Both the position numbers and the translations under genes were made by a program. The notes under the pieces were generated by a model that was not told the DNA's origin, made no database searches, and worked only from the letters and a program-made list of their open reading frames with translations. 6,849 nt of DNA from Ruminococcaceae bacterium UBA3818 (lineage in GTDB: Bacteria; Bacillota; Clostridia; Oscillospirales; Ruminococcaceae), in the NCBI GenBank assembly GCA_002369315.1, contig DFDW01000013.1:54227-61075 (forward strand), read 5' to 3'. This document shows positions 1 through 5,050 of the stretch, in pieces (the first letter of the stretch is position 1; every line of letters begins with the position of its first letter).

Positions 1-704
1 CCACCGCCGTGCGGATGGTCATTGGGGTTCATGACAGAACCGCGAACGGTAGGTCTCCATCCCATGTGACGTTTCCGGCCGGCTTTGCCGTAGGATACGT
101 TTTCATGGTCGATGTTGCCGACCTGGCCGATGGTGGCCATGCAGTTCGCCGGAACGTTGCGCAGCTCGCCGGAAGGCAGACGGATCAGCGCGTAAGCGCC
201 TTCTTTCGCCATCAGCTGAGCCTGGATGCCGGCGGCGCGGGCCAGCTGAGCGCCTTTTCCGGGATACAGCTCCACGTTGTGGATGAAAGTACCGACCGGG
301 ATGTTGGCCAGCGGCAGCGCATTGCCTGCGATGATGTCCGCCTCGGGACCGGAAACGACGGTATCGCCGACTTTCAGACCGTTGGGGGCAATGATATAAC
401 GTTTTTCGCCGTCCTCATACTGCACCAGGGCGATATGAGCGGAGCGGTTGGGGTCGTATTCCAAGGTCAGGACCTGGGCGGGAACCCCAGCTTTTTCTCT
501 CTTGAAGTCGATGATACGGTATTTTCTTCTGTTGCCGCCACCGCGATGACGAACAGTGATTCTACCGTAGCTGTTGCGGCCGGAGTTGGTCTTCAGAGAC
601 TCGACAAGGCTCTTCTCCGGAGCAACCTTAGACAACTGAGAGTAATCGGTAACGGTCATCTGACGACGAGCCGCTGTTGTCGGTTTATAGCTTTTGATAG
701 CCAT
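1..704 (-). CDS. rplB: 50S ribosomal protein L2 (partial, C-terminus outside window)
   Basis: L2 binds 23S rRNA near the peptidyl-transferase centre and helps join the ribosomal subunits. The 234 residues present begin MAIKSYKPTTAARRQMTV. They contain the L2 core (RHRGGGNRRKYRIIDFKR around residues 52-69) and stop inside the conserved MNPNDHPHGG segment, which holds the histidine region implicated in peptidyl-transfer function (His229 in E. coli). Full-length L2 is about 275 residues, so roughly 40 are missing. The start at 704 is supported by an AGGAGAG Shine-Dalgarno sequence just upstream. The 60-base gap to rplW is the second longest in the operon. Its RNA could form a small GGGAT/ATCCC hairpin. 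Last gene visible of the S10 operon, and identification is secure. Confidence 0.98.
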   Translation of the reverse strand, partial: MAIKSYKPTTAARRQMTVTDYSQLSKVAPEKSLVESLKTNSGRNSYGRITVRHRGGGNRRKYRIIDFKREKAGVPAQVLTLEYDPNRSAHIALVQYEDGEKRYIIAPNGLKVGDTVVSGPEADIIAGNALPLANIPVGTFIHNVELYPGKGAQLARAAGIQAQLMAKEGAYALIRLPSGELRNVPANCMATIGQVGNIDHENVSYGKAGRKRHMGWRPTVRGSVMNPNDHPHGG

Positions 705-764
705 TCGGTTTCACTCTCCTTGTTCAATGAGCTTTGCGGGATGATCTTTCGCTATCCCAGAAGC

Positions 765-1058
765 TTACATCATGCTCTCAAAGAATTCGATTCCCTTGGA
801 GTCATCTTTCAGCGTTACGATAGCTTTTTTCCAATCCGGCTGATAGCCGCCATGCATGCCCTGGCGACGGAATTGGCCGGGGACGTTCATGGTGTTTACC
901 TTTTTGACCTTTACGCCGAACAGCTCTTCCACCGCTTTGGCGATTTCGATCTTATTGGCATCGTTCGCAACCTTGAAGGTATACTTTTTGTTCGCAATAC
1001 CGGACATGGAAGCCTCGGTAATAATCGGGCGAAGGATGATGTCCTGTGCCTTTTTCAT
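765..1058 (-). CDS. rplW: 50S ribosomal protein L23
   Basis: L23 sits at the exit of the ribosomal peptide tunnel and is the docking site for trigger factor and the signal recognition particle. The 97 residues match the usual bacterial length. They show the N-terminal ILRPIITEAS motif, the NKYTFKV-like strand, the KVKKVNTMNVPGQ segment and a C-terminal WKKAIVTL strand. The start codon overlaps the rplD stop by one base (TAATG), which suggests translational coupling. A strong GAGGAGGTG ribosome binding site lies inside the 3' end of rplD. Third-to-fourth junction of the S10 operon, and identification is secure. Confidence 0.98.
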   Translation of the reverse strand: MKKAQDIILRPIITEASMSGIANKKYTFKVANDANKIEIAKAVEELFGVKVKKVNTMNVPGQFRRQGMHGGYQPDWKKAIVTLKDDSKGIEFFESMM

Positions 1059-1681
1059 TATGCGTACACCTCCTCGAGTTTTTCAACGGCGCTCTTGACG
1101 ATGATGAATTTATCATGGTTCAAGATGTCGTACACATTGATGGTGTTGACCAGCGCGGTCTGAACGCCCGGGATATTGCTGGCGCTCTGGATCAGCTTAT
1201 CGTCTACGGAAGGCATAACGATCATGGCTTTTTTGTCAGCGCCCAAAGCTTTGAGCATATTGACAATCGTCTTGGTCTTGTACTCTTCCACATTGATGTT
1301 GTCCAGAACGATCATATCGCCGTCTTTCACTTTGGAAGACAGGGCGGACAGCATAGCCAGTTTCTTCACCTTTTTGTTCAGAGAATATCTGTAATCACGG
1401 GGTTTCGGGCCCAAAGCAACGCCGCCGTGTCTCCACTGGGGAGCTCTGATGGAGCCCTGTCTCGCGTGGCCGGTGCCTTTCTGTCTCCAGGGTTTGCGGC
1501 CGCCGCCTCTGACTTCGGTTCTGGTCAGGGTGGACTGGGTGCCCTGGCGCTGGTTGGCCAGATAGTTGACCACTGCGGCATGCATTACCACGCCGTTGGG
1601 TTCGATTCCGAATACGGCATCGGAAAGGGCGATATCGCCGACCACTTTGCCGGACATATCATATACGTTTACATTTGGCAT
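1058..1681 (-). CDS. rplD: 50S ribosomal protein L4
   Basis: L4 is an early-assembly 23S rRNA binder whose extended loop lines the nascent-peptide tunnel. The 207 residues match the family length. The tunnel loop is evident at about residues 54-97 (TRTEVRGGGRKPWRQKGTG, then ARQGSIRAPQWRHGG and GPKPRDY). The globular alpha/beta part follows, with KALGADKKAMIVMP and NVYDILNHD. In E. coli L4 also represses its own operon by acting on the S10 leader. Whether that holds here cannot be read from the sequence, but a long leader is present upstream of rpsJ. A GGAAGGAGG ribosome binding site precedes the start, 17 bases after rplC ends. Confidence 0.98.
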   Translation of the reverse strand: MPNVNVYDMSGKVVGDIALSDAVFGIEPNGVVMHAAVVNYLANQRQGTQSTLTRTEVRGGGRKPWRQKGTGHARQGSIRAPQWRHGGVALGPKPRDYRYSLNKKVKKLAMLSALSSKVKDGDMIVLDNINVEEYKTKTIVNMLKALGADKKAMIVMPSVDDKLIQSASNIPGVQTALVNTINVYDILNHDKFIIVKSAVEKLEEVYA

Positions 1682-1698
1682 CGTGCTTCCTCCTTCCC

Positions 1699-2334
1699 TT
1701 ATGCCTTTTTGACGCTGTCGGTCAGATAAACGATTCCGCCTTTGGGGCCGGGAATCGCGCCCTTCAGCGCAATCAGGTTGTTTTCTGCGTCCACCTTAAC
1801 TACAGTCAGGTTCTGAACGGTAACCCGCTCAACACCCATGTGGCCAGGCAGCTTTTTGCCCTTCATGACTCTGGAAGGGTCGGAACACGCGCCCATGGAA
1901 CCTGCATGTCTGGCAACAGGACCGGAACCGTGTGTCTCTTTCAGTCTGGAAAAGTTGAAGCGCTTGATGGTACCGGCATATCCTTTACCTTTGGAAGTAC
2001 CGCAAGCGTCTACTCTGTCCCCTACTGCGAAGGTGTCCGCTTTGATGATCTCGCCAACGTTCACGCCAGAGCAGTCGTCAAGTCTGAACTCTCTGAGCAC
2101 GCGTTTGCAGGCGACATCCGCTTTTGCGAAGTGACCCTGCAGGGGTTTGGAAACCTTCTTCTGCGCGATATCGCCAAAGCCCACCTGAATGGACTCGTAA
2201 CCGTCGTTCTCGACAGTCTTTTTCTGGACGACAACGCAGGGACCGGCTTCCACGACGGTAACGGGAACGAATTTGCCCGCTTCGTCAAAAATCTGGGTCA
2301 TGCCGATTTTTTTGCCTACGATGCATTTTTGCAT
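1699..2334 (-). CDS. rplC: 50S ribosomal protein L3
   Basis: L3 is a primary 23S rRNA binder with a long loop that reaches the peptidyl-transferase centre. The 211 residues begin MQKCIVGKKIGMTQIF. The family signature GTSKGKGYAGTIKRFNF lies at about 112-128, and the central loop includes GSMGACSDPSRVMKGKK and PGHMGVERVTVQNL at about 145-176. At the position of the methylated glutamine of E. coli L3 (in GSIGQ) there is an alanine here. AAAGGAGGAG is an excellent ribosome binding site. The 75 bases between rpsJ and rplC contain a strong hairpin, listed separately. Identification is secure. Confidence 0.98.
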   Translation of the reverse strand: MQKCIVGKKIGMTQIFDEAGKFVPVTVVEAGPCVVVQKKTVENDGYESIQVGFGDIAQKKVSKPLQGHFAKADVACKRVLREFRLDDCSGVNVGEIIKADTFAVGDRVDACGTSKGKGYAGTIKRFNFSRLKETHGSGPVARHAGSMGACSDPSRVMKGKKLPGHMGVERVTVQNLTVVKVDAENNLIALKGAIPGPKGGIVYLTDSVKKA

Positions 2335-2358
2335 TCTTTTCTCCTCCTTTGGTTATTG

Positions 2359-2380
2359 GTTGACGGGGCATCCCGCCAAC
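2359..2380 (-). promoter_or_regulatory. 9-bp hairpin in the rpsJ-rplC spacer
   Basis: On the minus-strand RNA, GTTGGCGGG pairs with CCCGTCAAC across the four-base loop ATGC, giving nine base pairs including one G-U. It ends 9 bases before the rplC Shine-Dalgarno sequence. No T-run follows, so it is not an intrinsic terminator. It could tune rplC initiation, protect the mRNA, mark a processing site, or bind a regulator. The pairing is seen; the role is inference. Confidence 0.45.
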
Positions 2381-2409
2381 TTGACCTGGTAGCGCATGAA
2401 ACTGAGAAA

Positions 2410-2721
2410 TTAAAGTTTAATTTCGATTTCTACGCCAGCCGGGAGCTCAAGACCCTGCAGCGCCTCAACGGTTTTGTTGGAAGGCCGCAGAATGTCAATG
2501 AGTCTTTTGTGGGTTCTCATCTCAAACTGCTCACGGCTGTCTTTGTACTTGTGAACCGCGCGCAGAATGGTTACAACTTCTTTTTCGGTGGGCAGCGGGA
2601 TGGGGCCGGAAACCCGAGCGCCGGTGCGCTTTACGGTTTCAACGATCTTCTCCGCGGCGGTATCCACCAACTGATGGTCATAACCTTTGAGTCTGATTCT
2701 GATTTTTTCTTTGACTGCCAC
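2410..2721 (-). CDS. rpsJ: 30S ribosomal protein S10
   Basis: S10 is a 30S head protein, and in other bacteria it is also the transcription factor NusE, working with NusB in antitermination. The conserved VSGPIPLPT and HKYKDSREQFEMRTHKRLIDI segments and the C-terminal ELPAGVEIEIKL identify it. I place the start at the GTG at 2721, giving 103 residues that begin MAVKEKIRIRLK as in other S10 proteins. The ATG two codons upstream (2727) leaves only two bases after the AAGGAGG ribosome binding site, whereas the GTG leaves eight. First gene of the S10 operon; the gene call is secure and the start is probable. Confidence 0.97.
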   Translation of the reverse strand: MAVKEKIRIRLKGYDHQLVDTAAEKIVETVKRTGARVSGPIPLPTEKEVVTILRAVHKYKDSREQFEMRTHKRLIDILRPSNKTVEALQGLELPAGVEIEIKL

Positions 2722-3030
2722 TACCATCGCCTCCTTGAGATAACTTTTTTCGGGTGGGACGACGACATTAGTTGAACACTGTTCCGTGTGTTTCGCGCTT
2801 CAACATTTAAAAACCGGCCAAATCAGTGCTCGCAAAAGAGCGCAGTTTGTCCGGGACTTGACAGGGTAAATGTCAAAAAGCGACAGGGAGAATGTGCTTT
2901 TTCTACAAAAGCGCATCCAGCATGTCAACGGTATTCTTGTCGCCCGGTTTGAAATCGGACATACTCGGCAGAAATTACCCGCCTGCGGCGGCAACCTCCT
3001 GCTTCATCGCATATCTTAGTGCAGTCACGC
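2722..3030 (-). promoter_or_regulatory. putative S10 operon leader (5' UTR, about 300 nt)
   Basis: This stretch lies between the likely S10 promoter and rpsJ and holds no large gene. The minus-strand RNA can form several local hairpins: CCGCC/GGCGG (2979-2991), GCTTTT/AAAAGC with a five-base loop (2896-2912), TTGACA/TGTCAA with a seven-base loop (2858-2876), and GTTGAA/TTCAAC with a 22-base loop (2771-2804). None is followed by a T-run, so a classical attenuator terminator is not visible. Long leaders before S10 operons are controlled by L4 in gamma-proteobacteria, while other r-protein leaders are known in Bacillota. I recognise no named family here. The leader extent depends on an unproven transcription start. 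Confidence 0.45.
2903..2962 (-). CDS. possible 19-residue leader peptide in the S10 leader
   Basis: An ATG-to-TAG frame encodes MSDFKPGDKNTVDMLDALL. Its codons are coding-like, with no rare-looking runs. It follows, in the same frame and after 12 bases, another mini-frame (3007-2975, MKQEVAAAGG). The TAG stop falls in the loop of the GCTTTT/AAAAGC hairpin, so a ribosome finishing the peptide would open that stem. Against it, no good Shine-Dalgarno sequence lies at proper spacing before the ATG, and a frame this short can occur by chance. It could instead be the remnant N-terminus of a lost gene. Confidence 0.22.
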   Translation of the reverse strand: MSDFKPGDKNTVDMLDALL

Positions 3031-3036
3031 TCAATT

Positions 3037-3065
3037 ATAATAACATAGCCCCCGGATAAAAGCAA
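3037..3065 (-). promoter_or_regulatory. putative S10 operon promoter (sigma-A type)
   Basis: On the minus strand, TTGCTT (3065-3060) and TATTAT (3042-3037) are separated by 17 bases. A perfect TATAAT (3039-3034) overlaps the second box but would use a poorer -35 (CTTTTA, 3062-3057). Either choice starts transcription near 3027-3031 and gives the long leader. It is the best-placed promoter-like sequence between the lipoprotein gene and rpsJ. Confidence 0.5.
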
Positions 3066-3187
3066 GCTTTTTTTCTTCAAAATCTTGTGATTTTTACAGA
3101 AATTTTCTCATAATCCTGTTGTCCATCCGTCCGGGTGTTTCCCGGATGGATTTTTGGCATGAGAGCTTGCTTTTCGGGGGGCTTTTT
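3047..3187 (+). ncRNA. candidate plus-strand structured RNA with paired ends
   Basis: The two ends are complementary. AGCCCCC (3047-3053) and AAAAGCAAGCT (3058-3068) pair with AGCTTGCTTTT (3164-3174) and GGGGGCT (3177-3183), giving 18 pairs broken by one small internal loop. Five Ts (3183-3187) follow at the 3' end, as in an intrinsic terminator read on the plus strand. Inside are AAAATC/GATTTT (3079-3094) and a GC-rich hairpin with its own T-run (3122-3155). A plus-strand TATAAT at 3036-3041 would start RNA at about 3047-3048, exactly where pairing begins, but I see no good -35. No known RNA family (SRP, 6S, tmRNA, RNase P) is recognised. It could instead be an inverted-repeat remnant. Confidence 0.3.
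3122..3155 (+). terminator. intrinsic-terminator-like hairpin, plus-strand sense
   Basis: TCCATCCG (3122-3129) pairs with CGGATGGA (3143-3150), directly followed by TTTTT. A competing inner fold pairs TCCGGG (3130-3135) with CCCGGA (3141-3146) over a TGTTT loop. The T-run exists only in plus-strand sense, although no plus-strand protein gene lies upstream. This orientation is the main reason to suspect a plus-strand transcript here. Confidence 0.4.
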
Positions 3188-3219
3188 GCGGTCATATAAG
3201 GCGGATTTTTCTCTTCTTG

Positions 3220-3284
3220 CGGGCACGCCCTTTCTCATATAAATTTCTGCGCTTTGCGCTCGTAGGTGCCCGGATCGCTTTTTT
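3220..3284 (+). repeat. inverted repeat enclosing a GCGC hairpin, followed by six Ts
   Basis: CGGGCAC (3220-3226) and GTGCCCG (3266-3272) are perfect 7-base inverted arms. Between them GCGC-TTT-GCGC (3249-3259) can form its own hairpin. Plus-strand T-run 3279-3284 lies six bases after the outer stem. The arms may form a folded RNA 3' of the lipoprotein gene or belong to plus-strand transcription. The short arms and long loop make chance a real alternative. Confidence 0.25.
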
Positions 3285-3313
3285 GCCGCCGGTGCGTAAG
3301 ACCGGCGGCAAAA
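3281..3313 (-). terminator. perfect 13-bp hairpin just after the lipoprotein stop
   Basis: TTTTGCCGCCGGT (3281-3293) and ACCGGCGGCAAAA (3301-3313) are perfect complements around a seven-base loop. The stem starts six bases after the lipoprotein stop codon, the usual place for a terminator or a 3' stabilising stem. The T and A stretches lie within the stem, and in minus-strand sense it is followed by As and then GCG, not Ts. It is therefore not a textbook intrinsic terminator. Ending transcription and protecting the 3' end are both plausible. Confidence 0.4.
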
Positions 3314-3319
3314 TGGCAT

Positions 3320-4063
3320 TTATCTGCTTTCTTCTCCCTTTGTTGGAAAGAGCCGTTCTCTTTCCTCCTCGGTCATAGCCGAATAATTTTTCCCGTCGGG
3401 CAGCCGCTGCAGCGCGCCGCTGCGGATATCCAGCACATACCAATCGTACTGCTGCGGCATCGGCTCATCCACACCAGTCGCATTGACCCGTGCCAGCGCC
3501 TCCCGAAACGCCTGAGACTCATAGCCGATGAGCATGCGGTAATTGGACAGAAACCAGAAGAAAAAAGGTTCTTCCGAAGAAAAGATCTTTTGCGTTTCAC
3601 AGTCGGGACTTTCCGGGTAGAACACCTGGTAAAGGTCATTGCCCACCTGGTAATAAAAAACATATTCCCCGGGCAGAAAGGCTGAAACACTGCCCGCAAT
3701 TTCGGTGGGAACTTCATATATGGCGGCCTTTTTGTATTCCACTCCGCCCGCCTCCGTTAAAACCAGCTGCGCAGTCGGGAAATAAACCGTCCTGCCATAT
3801 CCGGACCCGCTTGCGCAGGTAAGAGACTGGCACCAGTTGATGTACCGTTCCCGGCTAAAGTATTCCTCCCGGCTCATCGTCATACCATGCCCGGCAAAAT
3901 CGGGCGTATCCGTCCCAAGCGCTTCCGAGGATTCCACACTCTGCGCCTGCCCGTCCGTCTGGGCTCCGGGATCTGATACAGCTTCCTCCGCCGCGCGGCA
4001 GCCGCCAAGGAAAAGACAGGCAACGCAAAGGCCAAGGCAAACACAGCGCTTTCCAGTCAGCAT
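3320..4063 (-). CDS. putative lipoprotein of unknown function
   Basis: The product is a predicted secreted lipoprotein of 247 residues. The signal peptide is K5-R6 followed by a hydrophobic core ending in the lipobox LGGC, with the lipidated cysteine at residue 22. The core is unusual in carrying four more cysteines (7, 9, 13, 16). An acidic, Ser/Gly/Ala-rich linker (about 23-58) follows, then a folded region with many aromatic residues (YVFYYQVGNDLYQVFYP at about 134-150, PFFFWFLSNY at about 166-175) and cysteines 78, 83 and 155. I recognise no domain. The start at 4063 is chosen because CGGAGGA lies nine bases upstream and the signal peptide begins there; an ATG at 4156 would add 31 residues overlapping the upstream gene. 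It lies 17 bases after the hydrolase-like pseudogene, probably in one transcript. Confidence 0.85.
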   Translation of the reverse strand: MLTGKRCVCLGLCVACLFLGGCRAAEEAVSDPGAQTDGQAQSVESSEALGTDTPDFAGHGMTMSREEYFSRERYINWCQSLTCASGSGYGRTVYFPTAQLVLTEAGGVEYKKAAIYEVPTEIAGSVSAFLPGEYVFYYQVGNDLYQVFYPESPDCETQKIFSSEEPFFFWFLSNYRMLIGYESQAFREALARVNATGVDEPMPQQYDWYVLDIRSGALQRLPDGKNYSAMTEEERERLFPTKGEESR

Positions 4064-4080
4064 AGGCTTTTTCCTCCGAT

Positions 4081-4801
4081 TCAGCTTGGGTCTTGAACTC
4101 TTTGAAATACTTGAAAATAGGAATAAAATTGTTCTTTTGTAAACCTGGTCACACATACTTTATTATCGTCCCCCCGATTGGCATGATAAACATCAATATA
4201 ATATGTTAAGGTTCCGCCTACCGTCATTGAAAATGTTTGCGTAATAATCATCGAATGGTATGTGGGGGAATTAAAATTGAAACGGCTGCCTTTCCCATAC
4301 ATCGCAGCATAGTTATAGAGGACGGTCGCATTGGTAGCGGCAACTCCCGTTAACCTTGTTGTGCCGTATGAATAGCTGCCCCAACAAGCTTGATAAACCA
4401 ACCAAGAAAAGCCTCTGCATTGTGTTGAACCATTGTTCGAACCCGTATAATAGCTTCCTATCGGGTAGGACGCCAACGGAACTGCCGTTCCATTCACTTG
4501 AACCGAGTAGCTGCTCCGGTTCGTATATCCCAGACCGTTCGTTAATGCTAAAAACCGCTCCGGGTTTGAAATTTTTTGTGATTTTCCATCTCGAATATCA
4601 GTTGTGGAAGCTGAACGAAATACGCCTGCCTTTTTGTAATATCGTCAGAATAAAAACCATGTTCATTTTTAAAGTACTGCTCATAGGATCATTCGTTGCC
4701 TGAAAGCATCTTGTCTCCCTCATATGCGTCAACAGGGGTAAGCAGGACTACTATTGGCAAAGCCAAACCCATACGCAGTATTTAAAAGCATTTTTTCGTA
4801 T
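4081..4801 (-). pseudogene. broken gene for a secreted CHAP/NlpC-P60-like putative cysteine hydrolase
   Basis: The C-terminal part is open from about 4635 to the TGA at 4081. It resembles small cysteine-hydrolase domains: YPIGSYYTG, a candidate nucleophile in STQCRGFSWLVY, a histidine in TYHSMIIT, and YHAN with an asparagine, giving a Cys/His/Asn order. Upstream the reading is broken four times. The ATA at 4801 stands where a start is expected, seven bases after AAGGAG. The signal peptide changes frame near 4765-4780 (MRKNAFKYCVWVWL-like, then ALPIVVLLTPVDA-like). A TGA lies in frame at 4691-4689. The frame changes again at a five-A run (4631-4635). Adding one base at each frameshift gives 723 bases, about 240 residues with a normal Sec signal. 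The longest surviving frame with a usable start is a GTG at 4497 (138 residues, no obvious ribosome binding site). The family is inferred from motif order only. Confidence 0.7.
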
Positions 4802-4874
4802 GGGAACACTCCTTCCAAAGTTTCTCCCAGTACCGGTATTTTAAAAGGAAAGAGTGCACACTTTCTTTAATAAA

Positions 4875-4903
4875 AGTATAATTTTTATACATTATATTGT
4901 CAA
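4875..4903 (-). promoter_or_regulatory. strong sigma-A-type promoter for the pseudogene-lipoprotein unit
   Basis: On the minus strand, a perfect TTGACA (4903-4898) is followed after exactly 17 bases by TATACT (4880-4875), five of six matches to TATAAT. The surroundings are very AT-rich. Transcription would begin near 4868, about 67 bases before the position of the lost start codon. It is the best promoter match in the window and probably still drives the lipoprotein gene. Confidence 0.75.
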
Positions 4904-4980
4904 TATCTGTAATTTCTAAATGCCTGCAAAAACTTTGGCGGGTTTGCCAGGTAGTATTTGATCCTTATTCCCGTATTCAT

Positions 4981-5027
4981 AAAAAGTGCCGGAAGAGCCC
5001 GTATGGGGCTTTTCCGGCACCTTTTTT
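4981..5027 (-). terminator. typA intrinsic terminator (apparently bidirectional)
   Basis: In minus-strand sense, GTGCCGGAA pairs with TTCCGGCAC (nine pairs). After one A-C mismatch, AGCCC pairs with GGGCT over a five-base loop (stem 5020-4986), followed by TTTTT (4985-4981). In plus-strand sense the same stem is followed by six Ts (5022-5027). It lies about 30 bases after the typA stop and isolates typA from the downstream pair. Confidence 0.9.
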
Positions 5028-5050
5028 ACAGTACAGCTTTCGGCCGTGCC

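Noticed and set aside
9..1163. Long plus-strand open frame of 384 codons opposite rplB and rplW
   Set aside because: It is the antisense shadow of genuine ribosomal protein genes, with no ribosome binding site and no recognisable domain.
1675..2775. Plus-strand open frame of 366 codons opposite rplC and rpsJ
   Set aside because: Antisense shadow spanning two conserved r-protein genes and their spacer. Composition follows the minus-strand genes.
2858..2877. TTGACA read on the minus strand as a second S10 promoter -35
   Set aside because: No acceptable -10 lies 16-18 bases downstream (CGGACA at 17), and the motif is better explained as an arm of the TTGACA/TGTCAA hairpin.
2800..2994. 64-codon minus-strand frame in the S10 leader
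   Set aside because: It would begin with a TTG overlapping the AGGAGG itself, leaving no spacing, and the product has an implausible composition.
3047..3183. MITE or other small mobile element bounded by the imperfect terminal inverted repeats
   Set aside because: No target-site duplication flanks the arms and no second copy is present in the window, so a mobile origin cannot be supported.
3077..3443. Overlapping minus-strand frames between the S10 promoter and the lipoprotein gene
   Set aside because: They cross the hairpins and overlap the 3' end of the lipoprotein gene in other frames; Arg/Lys-rich products and no ribosome binding sites.
3836..4142. Plus-strand frames opposite the lipoprotein N-terminus
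   Set aside because: Antisense shadows without ribosome binding sites or recognisable domains.
4064..4156. Upstream ATG extending the lipoprotein by 31 residues
   Set aside because: It would overlap the preceding gene, has no ribosome binding site, and would bury the signal peptide inside the protein.
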